Source of the DNA: DATGJX01 sp963830545
Lineage (GTDB): Bacteria > Vulcanimicrobiota > Vulcanimicrobiia > Vulcanimicrobiales > Vulcanimicrobiaceae
Assembly (NCBI GenBank): GCA_963830545.1
Contig: CAWHMK010000002.1
Span: 31,078 to 95,077, forward strand
Direction of reading: 5' to 3'
DNA: 64,000 nt
Shown here: piece by piece, positions 26,090-36,800 of the stretch
How the letters are laid out: each line of letters begins with the position of its first letter
Numbering within the stretch: the stretch's first letter is position 1
Notes under the pieces: model-generated
Seen by the model: the letters and a program-made list of their open reading frames with translations, nothing else
The model's database searches: none
Told to the model about the DNA's origin: nothing
Position numbers and translations under genes: made by a program

Positions 26090-26653
26090 ATGCTGCAGAC
26101 GCTGTTGTTTTTTCACATCCTTGCGGTCGTCGGGCTTTTCGTCGCTATGTCGCTCGAGCTTATTGCCACGGCGCGCGTTCATCGCGCGATTACGCTTGCG
26201 GAGGTGCGCGCAGCTACACTCAATACGCCCGCGATCGGACCGATCATGGGCCTTTCGACGCTGCTGCTCGTGGCTATGGGCATTTCGATGATTTATGCGG
26301 GCGGCTTCGGATGGAGGCCCGGCTGGATCGCCGCCGTCTTCGTGCTGACCGTCGTCCTTGCGATCCTCGGGCCGCTGGTGAACGGGCGAAAGGCCCAAGC
26401 GCTCTATGCCCTTGCCCTTGCCGCGGGCGAGGGTCCCATTACGGCGGCCGTCGACGCGGCGCGTCGCGATTGGCTCTTCAATTACATGCTGTGCGCAACG
26501 TTCTTCGAACTCATCGCCGCACTTTACGTGATGGTGACCAAGCCCGATCTCGGGCCTTCGGTATGGATCATCGTCGCCGCGGCGGTGCTGGCGGCAGCGC
26601 CGGCCTCGCTGCTGGTGCGCCGCAACCTCCCGGAGGTATCGACCGAAGCGTAG
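26090..26653 (+). CDS. DUF2269-like integral membrane protein
   Basis: A 187-residue protein with four membrane segments (LLFFHILAVVGLFVAMSLEL, GLSTLLLVAMGISMIYAG, PGWIAAVFVLTVVLAILGPLV and the C-terminal VWIIVAAAVLAAAPASLLV). The first helix has the His typical of DUF2269 proteins (LFFHILAVV). Function of the family is unknown; a haem or redox role is sometimes suggested. A good ribosome site, GGGAGG, is just upstream of ATG 26090. It precedes the chemoreceptor gene by 47 bases. Confidence 0.68.
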   Translation: MLQTLLFFHILAVVGLFVAMSLELIATARVHRAITLAEVRAATLNTPAIGPIMGLSTLLLVAMGISMIYAGGFGWRPGWIAAVFVLTVVLAILGPLVNGRKAQALYALALAAGEGPITAAVDAARRDWLFNYMLCATFFELIAALYVMVTKPDLGPSVWIIVAAAVLAAAPASLLVRRNLPEVSTEA

Positions 26654-26700
26654 GCATTTCGGCTTAATTTTTGGAGGCCCGCGCCGACATACAACACGAT

Positions 26701-28786
26701 ATGGTTCAGAAGCGCACGAGTCTCGAACGCGGGCTTACTTTTTCCTTCCTCATCGTCATCGCCATCGTAGCGATGTCCATACCGGTGATGGTTTGGGCAA
26801 TGAGCGGCGTTACCACCCAAGCTCAAGTGCTGCACGACACGATCATTCGCGGCGAACTCGCGTATGTAAAGGTCGCTTCGGACGCGGATACGCTGCGCGC
26901 GGCGTCGATTGATGCGGCGACGAACGCCAATCCGTTCAAAGCTGCTGCTTCGCTCGCCAAAGCCAAGGCAATGGTCGCGCAGTTTCCCGACGACGCCCGC
27001 AAGATGGGCGACATGACCGCAACCGACGCGGCGATCAAACCGCTCGTCGAACGGTTCGTCGGCAAAAAGGACGCGAGCACCGGCGCGGTGAGCGGCGGCA
27101 GCGCGAGCGCGTATGACTTTCAGGCATTGGCCGGCGTTGGGCTGCTCGCGCAAGGCAAAAAGGCCGAAGCGCTCAAGCAGGTTCAGGGGATGGCGGCGGC
27201 GGCATTCGAGCAGCAAAGCGCCGACGGAGATGCGCTTCTGAGCGCGCTCAAGAGGAATTCGGACGAACGATTCGACGAGCTGCTGCAAGCGCGCACACTT
27301 GCGCTAGGTCTCTCGGTCGCGAGCGCGATTCTCGCCGCGCTCGTGGCGTTCGTCGCGATGGCCTGGTTCCGGCGCAGTATGAACGCGGGACTGGGGCGCT
27401 GCCTGGACGTTTTCGAATCCATGGGCCGCGGAGATCTCACGGCGCGTGTCGGCTGGCACGGCGGCGATCTGCTGGGACGTCTGGGTTCTGCGGTCGATCA
27501 ACTGGGCGAGCGTCTCTCGCAGATTATTTCGACGATTCAGCACGCCGTAATGACAGTCCAAACGGCCAGCTCGCACACCAACGACACCAGCTCGCCAAGT
27601 CGAAGCGCGCGTTGCCGAAGAACTCGCGACGCTGGCCCGCGCGGCAGAATTTTCAACCTCCGTACGTGGTACTGCCGGCACCGTCGCCGACAACGCCGAG
27701 CAAGTCGCGCGCCGGGTAACGGACATATCCAGTGCAGTTGCGGAAATGACGGCATCGATTCAGGAGATGGATCAAAACCTCTTGAATCTCGCGACCGTCG
27801 TCGAGCAAGCGGTCGCGAACACGCAAGAGATGTCGGCTTCCATCGTGCAGGTTGCGGGCAATGCGGAGCGCGTTCGCCAAGAATCGACCAGCACGGACAA
27901 ACAAGTCCGCGAAGGCCGCAACGAGGTTACGCAGCTTTCCAAAGGCATGTCGAGCATTAGCGACACCGTCGCCGACGTCGTTACCGAGATGCAAAGCCTC
28001 GACCAAGCCTCACGCCAAATCGGTGAAATTCTGGGCCTGATCGAAGAAATCGCCGACCAAACCAATTTGCTCGCGCTCAACGCCGCAATCGAGGCGGCTC
28101 GCGCGGGCGAGCACGGCCGCGGTTTCGCCGTCGTCGCGGACGAAGTGCGCAAACTGGCAGAAAACTCCGCGAGTTCCACCAAGCAAATCGGACAGCTCGT
28201 CGCAGACATCCAGCGCCGCACCACGGCGGTGCTCGAGCGCACGGCTCGCGCGAACAACCTGGTTCAGAATAATGCCGCTTCCGCGCGCACGGTCACGGAC
28301 ATGATCGAAACGATCAGCCGGCGGGTCACCGAGATGGCTCAGCTGGTCAGCGAAATCAGCGTCGCGACCACCGAACAGGCGCGGGCTTCCGAAGAGCTGG
28401 CCAAGGCGAGCGAGCAAATGGGCGCAATGACGCACGAAGCCGCGGCGACGATGCGCGAGCAGGCCATCACTTCGAACCAAATTCTCGAAAGCGTTTCCGA
28501 AATCGAATCCCGCACGGGCCAAGTCGCGCAGGCCTCACAAGAGCAGCAAATCGCCATCGAGTCTCTGGGTCAAACCATCGGCCGGACCTCGGAATTGGGC
28601 CGCGAAAACTCCGGAGCGGTGACCGAGGTCGCCGGACAGACGTCCGACGTGCTCTCGGAGGCGTCATCTCTGCAAGAACTCGTGGGTCAATTCCAGGTTG
28701 CCTCGAACGGCCGGCCCGCATTGAGCGACGAAGAAAAAGCCCGTCAGTCGCTGGAAGACCAGGGGTCCCTTGCGCTCTCATCGTAG
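26701..28786 (+). CDS. Methyl-accepting chemotaxis protein (single-base frameshift near 27595)
   Basis: ATG 26701 starts a transmembrane receptor. TM1 is LTFSFLIVIAIVAMSIPVMVWAM, followed by a periplasmic helical domain of about 160 residues, TM2 (LALGLSVASAILAALVAFVAMAW) and a HAMP domain. The signalling half is in the +1 frame and contains the hairpin tip EEIADQTNLLALNAAIEAARAGEHGRGFAVVADEVRKLAE (in pieces). Removing one base at about 27595 joins DTSS to QVEARVAEEL, giving 694 residues. The C-terminus lacks an NWETF-like CheR pentapeptide. No che genes are nearby. The break is probably a sequencing error. Confidence 0.85.
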
Positions 28787-28854
28787 CCTAGAAAGTGGCA
28801 CAGTGGAGTGCCCGTTCGTTTATCGCTCTTCTCGGCAAATCTAACGGAGACATC

Positions 28855-29142
28855 GTGCGTACACTATTGCCCTTGCTTGCACTCATTGCGGCGTTGGCCG
28901 CACCCGCCGTCGCGACGGCCGGCAATACCGTGGACCCCTCACTCATTCCGGATGGCACCTATACCGCCACCGTGGAAAAGGTCGTAGATTCCAAACACAT
29001 CCTCGTCAAACTCGACAACGGCATGGAAGCGAATCTCACGACGAACCGAAGCAACGTGGACTTCAGCAAAATCGCACCCAACGACCACATCATGATGTCG
29101 CTCATCAAGGGGCTCGTCGCGGTCTACGCCAAAAAGAGCTGA
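28855..29142 (+). CDS. Small secreted protein of unknown function
   Basis: GTG 28855, preceded by GGAG at five bases, encodes 95 residues with a clear signal peptide (LLPLLALIAALAAPAVATAG). The mature part (GTYTATVEKVVDSKHILVKLDNGMEANLT and VDFSKIAPNDHIMMSLIKGLVAVYAKK, in parts) looks like a small beta-barrel. It has an OB-fold-like pattern reminiscent of NisC/DUF-type periplasmic domains, but I do not recognise a family. It follows the chemoreceptor by 68 bases and is closed by a strong terminator. It could be a periplasmic partner of the receptor, but that is speculation. Confidence 0.7.
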   Translation: MRTLLPLLALIAALAAPAVATAGNTVDPSLIPDGTYTATVEKVVDSKHILVKLDNGMEANLTTNRSNVDFSKIAPNDHIMMSLIKGLVAVYAKKS

Positions 29143-29164
29143 ACCCGGTTCAACGCAATTCCAA

Positions 29165-29191
29165 CGGCCTCGCAATCGCGAGGCCGTTTTT
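29165..29191 (+). terminator. Rho-independent terminator after the small secreted-protein gene
   Basis: CGGCCTCGC (29165-29173) and GCGAGGCCG (29178-29186) form a perfect 9-base stem with a 4-base loop, followed by five Ts. Confidence 0.92.
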
Positions 29192-29222
29192 GCGCGCAGC
29201 ACGCCGGATTTGCGGAATTCGC

Positions 29223-29966
29223 TCAGTGTTTGTAAACGACCACCGGCGTTCCGGGCGCGCGCAGATCGACCGCTGCCAGTTTTTTGCCGGTTGCGCTTAT
29301 CTGCGAAATGATCGGATCGATGAGCGGCGTCTTCTTCGACAAGTCCGCATCTTCGCCGAGCAGCAGCCGGATATTGCTTCGTGTGACGGCGACCAAATCG
29401 CCGAACCGATCGTAGTCCAGCGACCTCGCGGCGACGTGCGCGCGCGTCAGCGCGCCGTAGTCGTCGCACAGCCGCCGGACCTTGCCGTCGCGCACGAAGC
29501 CGCCCGGCGGCGGAACGCGCGCGTTTTTCGAAACGATCAGCGGCAGCGATCCGCCCACATTCGGCTGCCCCAGCACGCGAAGGTCGCGATCGACGAGGAC
29601 GCGCGTTCCCCGGCCTTCGAGGATCGCGAACGGCAAACGCTCCGTAACGGCGATCCGCACCGAAGCGGGCAGAGAACGCCGTACGCGCGCACTGTTCACG
29701 TACGGAATCGTTTCGATGCGCGCCGCATCCGCGCGAACGTTCTGCAGCCAGACGTTTTCGTGAGGCGCTATTTGCGCGCGCGATAAAATTTCCGCGGTCG
29801 GAACCAGGCGATTTCCGCTCACAGTCACCGTTCTCGGATAAAAACCCGGCCACGTCGCCGCGTAACAGACAGTAGCAATCGCAGCGACGGCGAGCACGAG
29901 GATCGCAATCCAAAACGGACGCAAGCGCGCTGCCGGTGATTTGCGCCGGCGTTTTGACGTGGTCAT
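29223..29966 (-). CDS. ftsQ: FtsQ/DivIB-like cell division protein
   Basis: A 247-residue protein with an Arg/Lys-rich cytoplasmic tail, a single membrane segment (FWIAILVLAVAAIATVCYAA), then a POTRA domain (RTVTVSGNRLVPTAEILSRAQI and NVWLQNVRADAARIETIPYVNSARV), followed by the FtsQ beta domain with VAVTERLPFAILEGRG-like text. This is the FtsQ architecture that recruits FtsB/L in the divisome. Its ATG overlaps the HAD-phosphatase stop (ATGA). It is the last gene of the dnaE-his chain and is separated from ftsA by plus-strand genes. Confidence 0.88.
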   Translation of the reverse strand: MTTSKRRRKSPAARLRPFWIAILVLAVAAIATVCYAATWPGFYPRTVTVSGNRLVPTAEILSRAQIAPHENVWLQNVRADAARIETIPYVNSARVRRSLPASVRIAVTERLPFAILEGRGTRVLVDRDLRVLGQPNVGGSLPLIVSKNARVPPPGGFVRDGKVRRLCDDYGALTRAHVAARSLDYDRFGDLVAVTRSNIRLLLGEDADLSKKTPLIDPIISQISATGKKLAAVDLRAPGTPVVVYKH

Positions 29967-30766
29967 GTTGCGAGCACGAACCGTTCCAAGGCTTCGGCGA
30001 CGCCGTCGTTTTCCACGTCTGCAACGATCGCGTCTGCGACTCGTTGCAGTTCGGCCGGCGCGGAGCCCATCGCGACGCCGAAACCGGCCGCCTCGAGCAG
30101 CGGCGCGTCGTTCCAGGAATCGCCCACGGCGAGGACCTGCTCCATGGGGATGCCGAGATGGCGCGCGACGATCTGCAGCGATTTGCCTTTGTTCACGTTG
30201 GAGTTCATCACTTCGATGAACCAAGGAATACTCCGCGTAACGTAGGCGCGATCGCCGCAAAGCGCCTGCACGCGCGGCAGATGCTCGACGACGACGTCGG
30301 GCTCTGCGATGATACACGCTTTGGTTGCGTCCCAGACCTCGAACTGCCCCGCTAGCGACGGCACGACGATCGGTTCCACTCCGGAAATCGTTGCGTACAA
30401 GTCGGAATACCGGTTGCGCTGCTCGCAATAATAGCGGTCATTGGCATAGAGTTGGATATGCAGGCCGTTGCGGTGCGCGTAGGCGTTGAGTTCGAGCGCC
30501 TGCGCGTTCGGCAGCGGCACGTCGGAAAGCACTTCGTCAGTCTGCGGATCGATCACCGCTGCGCCCTGATAGCACACAACCGGCGCACTGAAATGCAGCT
30601 GACGCACGAAGGGAAGCGCCGCGCGATACATGCGCCCTGTCACGATGCAGCCCTCGACGCCGCCCCGGCGCATCTTCTCGATGGCGGAAAGCACGCGCGG
30701 ACGCAGCAGCAGCTCCTCGCCCAGAAGCGTTCCGTCCAAATCGAACGCGACGAGTTTATATTTCAT
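29963..30766 (-). CDS. Cof-type HAD-superfamily phosphatase
   Basis: A 267-residue HAD hydrolase. Motif I is LVAFDLDGTLL near residue 6, motif II is GCIVTGR near 41, the C2 cap domain is in the middle, and KGKSLQIVARHLGIP and VLAVGDSWNDAPLLEAAGFGVAMGSA are the Lys motif III and acidic motif IV. Cof/YidA-type enzymes dephosphorylate sugar phosphates or FMN. The start MKYKLVAF at 30766 overlaps the hisD 3' end by 11 bases. It could replace histidinol-phosphate phosphatase given its position next to hisD, but Cof enzymes are promiscuous, so the link is a guess. Confidence 0.88.
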   Translation of the reverse strand: MKYKLVAFDLDGTLLGEELLLRPRVLSAIEKMRRGGVEGCIVTGRMYRAALPFVRQLHFSAPVVCYQGAAVIDPQTDEVLSDVPLPNAQALELNAYAHRNGLHIQLYANDRYYCEQRNRYSDLYATISGVEPIVVPSLAGQFEVWDATKACIIAEPDVVVEHLPRVQALCGDRAYVTRSIPWFIEVMNSNVNKGKSLQIVARHLGIPMEQVLAVGDSWNDAPLLEAAGFGVAMGSAPAELQRVADAIVADVENDGVAEALERFVLAT

Positions 30767-32063
30767 CTTGCCGCTCGGAACACCGCAAAAGAGCGCTTCG
30801 GGCATGTTGCGGTAGTCCTTCGAAATGTGCGAGTGCCGCAAGCGTCCGCGCGTCGGCCGCCATGCGTTCCGGGCTATTTTCCACGACGCTGAACGACCGC
30901 ATGAAATCGTCCGTTCTCAGCCCCGACGAGAACCGCGCCGCGCCCGAGGTCGGAAGCACGTGATTGGTGCCGGCGATGTAGTCGCCGGCCGCGACCGGCG
31001 TATGCGGGCCGACGAAGATCGCACCTGCGCGGCGAATGTGCGGCAAGTACGCTTGCGGATCGGCGACGTAGAGCGCCAGATGCTCGGGAGAAAAGCGTTC
31101 GATGACGCGAAACACCTGTTTGCGTTTTGCGGCGTGCACGAGATAGGCGCCGTGCTCGAGGACCCGCGCGATGATTTCGCCTCGCGGGAATGCCTTCACG
31201 TCCGCATCCGCGAGCTGTTGCGCGCAGGCTTCAAGAATCTGCCGTGATTCCGAAACGACCGCGACGCGCGCGAGCGGATCGTGCTCGGCCTGCGCGAGCA
31301 GTTCGGCAACGATCAGGCCGGCGTTTGCGGATTCGTCCGCGACGACGAGCACTTCCGAGGGTCCCGCCAATCCGTCGATGCCGCAGACTCCGAAAACTTG
31401 ACGCTTTGCCTCGGTCACCCAAACGTTGCCGGGCCCCACGATCTTGTCGACGCGTGCGATAGACTGTGTTCCGTATGCTGCCGCTGCGATCGCCTGCGCG
31501 CCACCTACGGCGTACAGTTCGTCGACGTCGCAGAGCCAGCAGGCGAAGAGGACGGCAGGCGCGATACGCCCGTCACGCTGCGGCGGCGTCAGTACCACCG
31601 TCCGCGAGACGCCGGCGATCCGGGCCGGAACGACGCACATGATGACGGACGAGGGCAGCGCTGCAGTTCCGCCGGGAACGTACGCTGCGACCGAATCGAG
31701 CGGAGTGCGCCGGAATGCGTACTTCGTTCCGTCGCCGTCCGTATATTCCACGTCCGGATGAAGCTGGCGCCGGTGAAACTGCTCCACGCGCTCCCGCGCA
31801 AGTGCCAAGGCCTCGACGATCTCGTGAGGTACGAGCGTTCGCGCCTGCTCGAACATGGGAATCGGAACGCGCAATTTACTGATGTCGTACGTCGGATCGT
31901 CGAACCGGCGCGTGTATGCGACTATCGCCGAATCGCCGCGCGCGCGCACGTCCGCGACGATCCGGGCAACGCCGGCACTCACATCTGCGGGGGGATCCCA
32001 GGCGCCGCAATACAAACCCGCGAGCGCGTGGCGATCGAGTGCGCTAACGATGGAGAGCGTCAT
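30756..32063 (-). CDS. hisD: Histidinol dehydrogenase
   Basis: A 435-residue enzyme catalysing the two-step NAD-dependent oxidation of L-histidinol to histidine. Recognisable blocks are YVPGGTAALPSSV, AVGGAQAIAAAAYGT, KIVGPGNVWVTEAKR, the zinc/active-site block DGLAGPSEVLVVAD, AQAEHDP and the C-terminal TNHVLPTSGAARFSSGL, which supplies zinc ligands. No residue is missing. It overlaps hisG by 20 bases and the HAD phosphatase by 11. This is consistent with tight co-translation in a partial his cluster. Confidence 0.97.
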   Translation of the reverse strand: MTLSIVSALDRHALAGLYCGAWDPPADVSAGVARIVADVRARGDSAIVAYTRRFDDPTYDISKLRVPIPMFEQARTLVPHEIVEALALARERVEQFHRRQLHPDVEYTDGDGTKYAFRRTPLDSVAAYVPGGTAALPSSVIMCVVPARIAGVSRTVVLTPPQRDGRIAPAVLFACWLCDVDELYAVGGAQAIAAAAYGTQSIARVDKIVGPGNVWVTEAKRQVFGVCGIDGLAGPSEVLVVADESANAGLIVAELLAQAEHDPLARVAVVSESRQILEACAQQLADADVKAFPRGEIIARVLEHGAYLVHAAKRKQVFRVIERFSPEHLALYVADPQAYLPHIRRAGAIFVGPHTPVAAGDYIAGTNHVLPTSGAARFSSGLRTDDFMRSFSVVENSPERMAADARTLAALAHFEGLPQHARSALLRCSERQDEI

Positions 32064-32694
32064 GCGCGGCCTCTCCGACGCGGTCGATCAAATTTCGAAG
32101 CTGCGTATATTTCGCGCGAAACCGGACCGGATTGACGACGAGCCGGGCCGTGGACGACGCGATTTCGTCGACGACCACCATGTCGTGTTCGCGCAGGGTG
32201 TTGCCGGTGGCGACGAGGTCGACGATGACGTCCGAGAGGCCGACGAGCGGACTGAGTTCCACCGAACCGTGCAGCGCGATGATCTCGCACGGTAAATCAC
32301 GCTCGGCGAAGTACGCTTGCGCAGATCGTTTGAATTTCGTCGCGACCCGCAAAAAAGTCGGATAGCGCGCGCCGAGATGATAGTCGTCGCTGCGGCGCGC
32401 CGCAACGACGAGCGTACACGCGCCATACCCCAGGTTCGCGACCTCGCTAACCGAACGATCAGTTTCCCAAAGAACGTCCTTGCCCACGATGCCGCAATCG
32501 GCGGCGCCGAACTCAACATAGGCGGGGACGTCGGCAGGACGGAGCAGCAGCAGTTCCGCTTTACCGTCTTCGCTCATCACGGTCAGCCGCCGCCCGGTCT
32601 CCACCGGAACCTCGATGCCTGCCCGCCGCAAACGGGCCGCGGTATGCGCGTACAGCGATCCTTTCGGCACGGCGATCACGAGTCGCTCACTCAA
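32044..32694 (-). CDS. hisG: ATP phosphoribosyltransferase catalytic subunit, short form
   Basis: A 216-residue HisG of the short class, which lacks the C-terminal regulatory ACT-like domain and needs HisZ. It begins MSERLVIAVPKGSLYAHTAA and contains LLLLRPADVPAYVEFGAADCGIVGKDVL and the PRPP-binding loop VDLVATGNTLREHDMVVVDEI (split). It catalyses the first committed step of histidine synthesis, joining ATP and PRPP. The neighbouring hisZ overlaps its start by 8 bases, as expected for the HisG/HisZ complex. Confidence 0.96.
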   Translation of the reverse strand: MSERLVIAVPKGSLYAHTAARLRRAGIEVPVETGRRLTVMSEDGKAELLLLRPADVPAYVEFGAADCGIVGKDVLWETDRSVSEVANLGYGACTLVVAARRSDDYHLGARYPTFLRVATKFKRSAQAYFAERDLPCEIIALHGSVELSPLVGLSDVIVDLVATGNTLREHDMVVVDEIASSTARLVVNPVRFRAKYTQLRNLIDRVGEAAHDALHR

Positions 32695-33826
32695 GGACGA
32701 TCTCCTCGATGCGGTCTTCCGTCACGAGGATTACGCGCGGAATTCGTTTGTGAGCCGCATAAGCGAGGACTGCATCACGATCGAGCCCCCGCACCTCCAG
32801 GCGCACGCGCAAGCCTTTTCGCCGCTCCCGCGCGGCAATCGTGTCCGATCCGCTGACCAGCACGTCGACTTCGTTGCGCGGCCGTTCGTCGACGCGCCGG
32901 CGTTCGAGTGCGAGAAGGATGCGCTCGACGCCAACCATCCAACCGATCGCGGGAACGTCGAAGCCGAAACGCGGAAGCAGCGAGTCGTAGCGGCCGCCGC
33001 CGCAAAGAGAGAACCCCAAATCCGAGATATAGCCCTCGAAAACGAATCCGGTGTAGTACTCGAGATCGCGCAGCAGCGCAAAGTCGACGTTGATCCGCTC
33101 GCGGTACCCGAGCGCGGCGGCGCGATCCAGTATCTGCTCGAGGCGAGCGAGTGCCGCAACGGATTCCGGCGTTTCGCACATCGAACGCATCATATGCACG
33201 ACCTCGATGCGGCCGCGCGTCATCGCGAGGCGGCGGATCGTCTCGTCTTCCATGGCGACGACGTTGCGGTCGGCGATCAATTGCTTGTAACGCCGCAATC
33301 CTTCGCCTTCGTGCCCAGCGCCTTGCAGAACTCCGTCCACGATAGCGGCGTCGTTCACGTCGAAGCATGCGTCCGTCAGGCCCACGGCGTCCAGCGTTTC
33401 TATGGCCATGAACAGCGCTTCGGCTTCGGCATCGACGCCGGCGGCGCCGATCAGTTCCGCGCCGGCCTGCGTGAATTCACGCATGCGACCGAGCTGCGGT
33501 TCTTCGTAGCGGAAACCGGTCGCGACGTACGAAAGCCGCTGCGGGAGCGTCGCATTTCGCAAACGAGCGGTGACGACGCGCGCAATCGGCGTCGTCATTT
33601 CGGTGCGCAGGGCGAGTTGCGATCCGAGCGGATCGGTGAAACGGAAGGTTTGCTGCATCAGTTTCTCACCAAGTCCGCGTTCGAGCGATTCATAGCTCTC
33701 GAACGTGGGCGTGAGCATCTCCGCGTAAGACCACGTACGGAACACGTGCCGGATCGTTTCCTCGATTTCGCGCTTGAACGCGAACTCTTGCGGCAGCCAG
33801 TCGCGCACGCCCGCGGGCAGTCTCAA
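32687..33826 (-). CDS. hisZ: ATP phosphoribosyltransferase regulatory subunit
   Basis: A HisRS-like paralogue of about 379 residues without the anticodon-binding domain. It starts at TTG 33826 in my reading, with GAAGG upstream, giving LRLPAGVRDWLPQEF; an ATG at 33889 overlapping dnaE is an alternative. Motif 2-like FRYEEPQLGRMREFTQAGAELIG (split) and motif 3-like GGGRYDSLLPRFG and VGVERILLALE are visible, with the HisZ-type DLEYYTGFVFEGY. It binds histidine for feedback inhibition and activates HisG. Tightly linked to hisG and dnaE. Confidence 0.92.
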   Translation of the reverse strand: MRLPAGVRDWLPQEFAFKREIEETIRHVFRTWSYAEMLTPTFESYESLERGLGEKLMQQTFRFTDPLGSQLALRTEMTTPIARVVTARLRNATLPQRLSYVATGFRYEEPQLGRMREFTQAGAELIGAAGVDAEAEALFMAIETLDAVGLTDACFDVNDAAIVDGVLQGAGHEGEGLRRYKQLIADRNVVAMEDETIRRLAMTRGRIEVVHMMRSMCETPESVAALARLEQILDRAAALGYRERINVDFALLRDLEYYTGFVFEGYISDLGFSLCGGGRYDSLLPRFGFDVPAIGWMVGVERILLALERRRVDERPRNEVDVLVSGSDTIAARERRKGLRVRLEVRGLDRDAVLAYAAHKRIPRVILVTEDRIEEIVLE

Positions 33827-33863
33827 CCCGCACCTTCTGCAGCTACGCGAAACTCCGGCATCG

Positions 33864-36800
33864 CTATTCGGGTGAGCCCTCCGAGACATTGGCGGATCCG
33901 AACACGCGAGCGAGTTCCGATCGCACGCGAGCGTCCGACGCAATGCCGCGCGGCAAGCGATGCGTACGGCTTCCTATGCGCGCCATGACCGGGACGGTGC
34001 CGGGCCACTCGTCCAGAATTGAAGCGAGCCGATCGACTTGTTCGCGACTGGATACCTGAACGTGCCAACCGGCGGGCGTACCGGTATAAGCCGGGCGTTC
34101 GAACGCAATCACTTCGTTCGCGCTCACCGAGAGTTCGACCGGAGCGTCTTCGCCGTTGTTCGCACCGCGGCGTTCGCGCATGCGCAGCCGGCCCTTCACG
34201 ATGAGAATCCGGTCCTGTTCGAACAAACCGCTGACTTGCGGATAGAGCTTCGAGAATACGACCACGTCGATCATTCCGGTCGTGTCTTCGAGCTGGGCAA
34301 TCAGGATCTGCTGCCCCGCTTTGGTGAGCGTGCGCCGCACCGACGTAATCATGCCGGCGATCGTGACGAAGCTGTCGTCTTCACGCGCGCGCAGATCTTT
34401 GACGGCGGCGGCGCCGGTGCGCGAAAGCGCGTCGGCGACGTCGGCGAGAGGATGGCCGGAAACGAATATTCCGAGCGTTTCCTTTTCCCATTGCAGCGTC
34501 TGCATCGTATTCGGCGGCGGTAGGGACGGCAGCGTCGGGCTGAGCGCGTGCGCGACCGCCGGCGCCTCGCCGAACAGCGAAACCTGCCCCATTTCCTCGT
34601 CGCGTGACTCGGCTGCCGCAATATCCATCGCTGTTTCGAGCGCCGCCATTTTTTGCGCCCGATTGCCCGGTAAGCAATCCAGAGCGCCGCATTTGACGAG
34701 CGCTTCGAAGACGCGCCGGTTTACCTGTTTGGTGTCCACGCGTTTCGCGAGATCGAAGAGATCTTTGAACGCGCCGCCGGCCTCGCGCGCGTCCAGAATC
34801 ACCTGCACGGCGCCCCCGCCGACGCCTTTGATCGCCGCAAGACCGAAACGAATCCGGTCGCCGACCACCGCAAAATCCGTGCGCGACTGGTTCAGATCCG
34901 GCGGCAGCACGGATATGCCCAGTTTCTTGGCTTCCTCGACGTACTCGACCAGTTTGTCGGTCCGCTCTTTCACCGACGACATCAGCGCGGCGAAATACGG
35001 CAACGGCTGATTCGCCTTCAGATAAGCAGTTTGATACGCGACCGATGCATACGCCGCGGCGTGCGACTTGTTGAAGCCGTAGCCCGCGAAGGGTTCGATG
35101 AACTCGAAGATTTTCGCCGCGAGATGCTCGTCGATGTCCGAGTGCTCTTTGCACCCTTTGATGAACTTCTCGCGATAGACGGGAATTTTGTCCTTCTGCT
35201 TCTTTCCCATGACTTTGCGCAACTCGTCGGCTTGCCCCATGCTGAAGCCCGCCACGTCGCGAGCCATCTGCATGACTTGTTCTTGATAGCATGCGACGGA
35301 GTACGTTTCCGAGAGGATCGCCTCGAGTTTGGGATGCAAATAGGACGGCTTTTGGCGTCCGTGCTTGACTGCGACGTAGGTGGGAATCCACTCCATCGGA
35401 CCGGGCCGGTATAACGCAACCAGCGCGATGATGTCGTTGAAATCGGAAGGGCGCAGCTTCCGTGCAGACGCGGACGTACCCTTCGGATTCCAGTTGGAAC
35501 ACGCCCATGGTCTCGCCGCGCGAAAGCATGTCGTACGTGCGCCGATCGTCCTCGGGAATATGCGCGAGGTCAAAGTTCGGGTCGGTCGTGCGCCGGATTT
35601 CGTCGACGGCATTCTTCATGACGGTCAGGTTGCGCAAACCCAAGAAGTCCATCTTGAGCAGCCCGATGCGCTCCGCCCACACCATGTCGTACTGCGTGTT
35701 CACGCCCGTATCGCTTTTGGCCAGAGGCGCGTATTCTACCAGCGGCCCGGGCGAGATCACTACGCCCGCTGCATGGGTGCCGGCGTTGCGCGCCAAACCT
35801 TCGATAACTTTTGCCGTATCGAGCAGGCGGCGGATCTCGGGCGACATCGCATACAGGCTTTTCAATTCCGGAATTTGCTCGAGTGCTTGCGCGATGGACA
35901 TGCCGCCGGGACCGGAGGGAATCAACTTTGCAACCCGGTCGACGTCGGGCAGCGGCACCGCAAGCGCGCGCCCGGCGTCGCGAACGGCCGCCCGCGCAGC
36001 CATCGTGCCGAACGTAACGATCTGCGCAACGCGGTCGGCACCGTACTTTTCCGTGACGTACTTAATGACTTCGTCGCGCCGCTCGACGCAGAAATCCGTA
36101 TCGATATCCGGCATCGAGATGCGCTCCGGATTCAGAAAGCGTTCGAAGAGCAGATTGTACTTGAGCGGATCGAGGTCCGTGATCTTCAAGCAGTATGCGA
36201 CGACCGAGCCGACCGCGGAACCGCGGCCCGGCCCGACCGGAATGTCATGATCCTTTGCGTATTTGATGAAATCCCACACGATGAGGAAGTACGACGCGAA
36301 GCCCATCTTCAGGATGACGTCGAGCTCGTATTCGAAGCGCTCCCGCAAAGATGCGTCGTTTGTTGAGCGCTCGACACCGTACCGGTCGGCCAGTCCCCGC
36401 TCGCACACCTCGCGCAGATATTCTTCTGCGCTTTTTTCTTTCTGCGGCTCGTCTTGAGGCACCGGAAACGCCGGCAGATGATAAATCTTCTCGGGAATAC
36501 GGATGTCCACGCGTCGCGCGATTGCGGCCGTGTTTTCGCACGCTTCCGGAAGATCGGCCCAGAGCTCGCGCATCTCCGCGTCGCTCTTCACGTAGAACTG
36601 ATCGGAGTAGAACTTCATCCGGCTGCTGTCGGAAACGGTCTTGCCGGTTCCGATGCAGAGAAGCACGTCGTGCGCCGGCGCGTCGTTCTGAACCAAGTAG
36701 TGCGAATCGTTGGTCGCGACGAGCGGAATGTGCAACTCGCGTGCGACCTTCACGAGCCCTTGGTTGATCACTTCTTCTTCCGGCATTCCGTGGCGCATCA

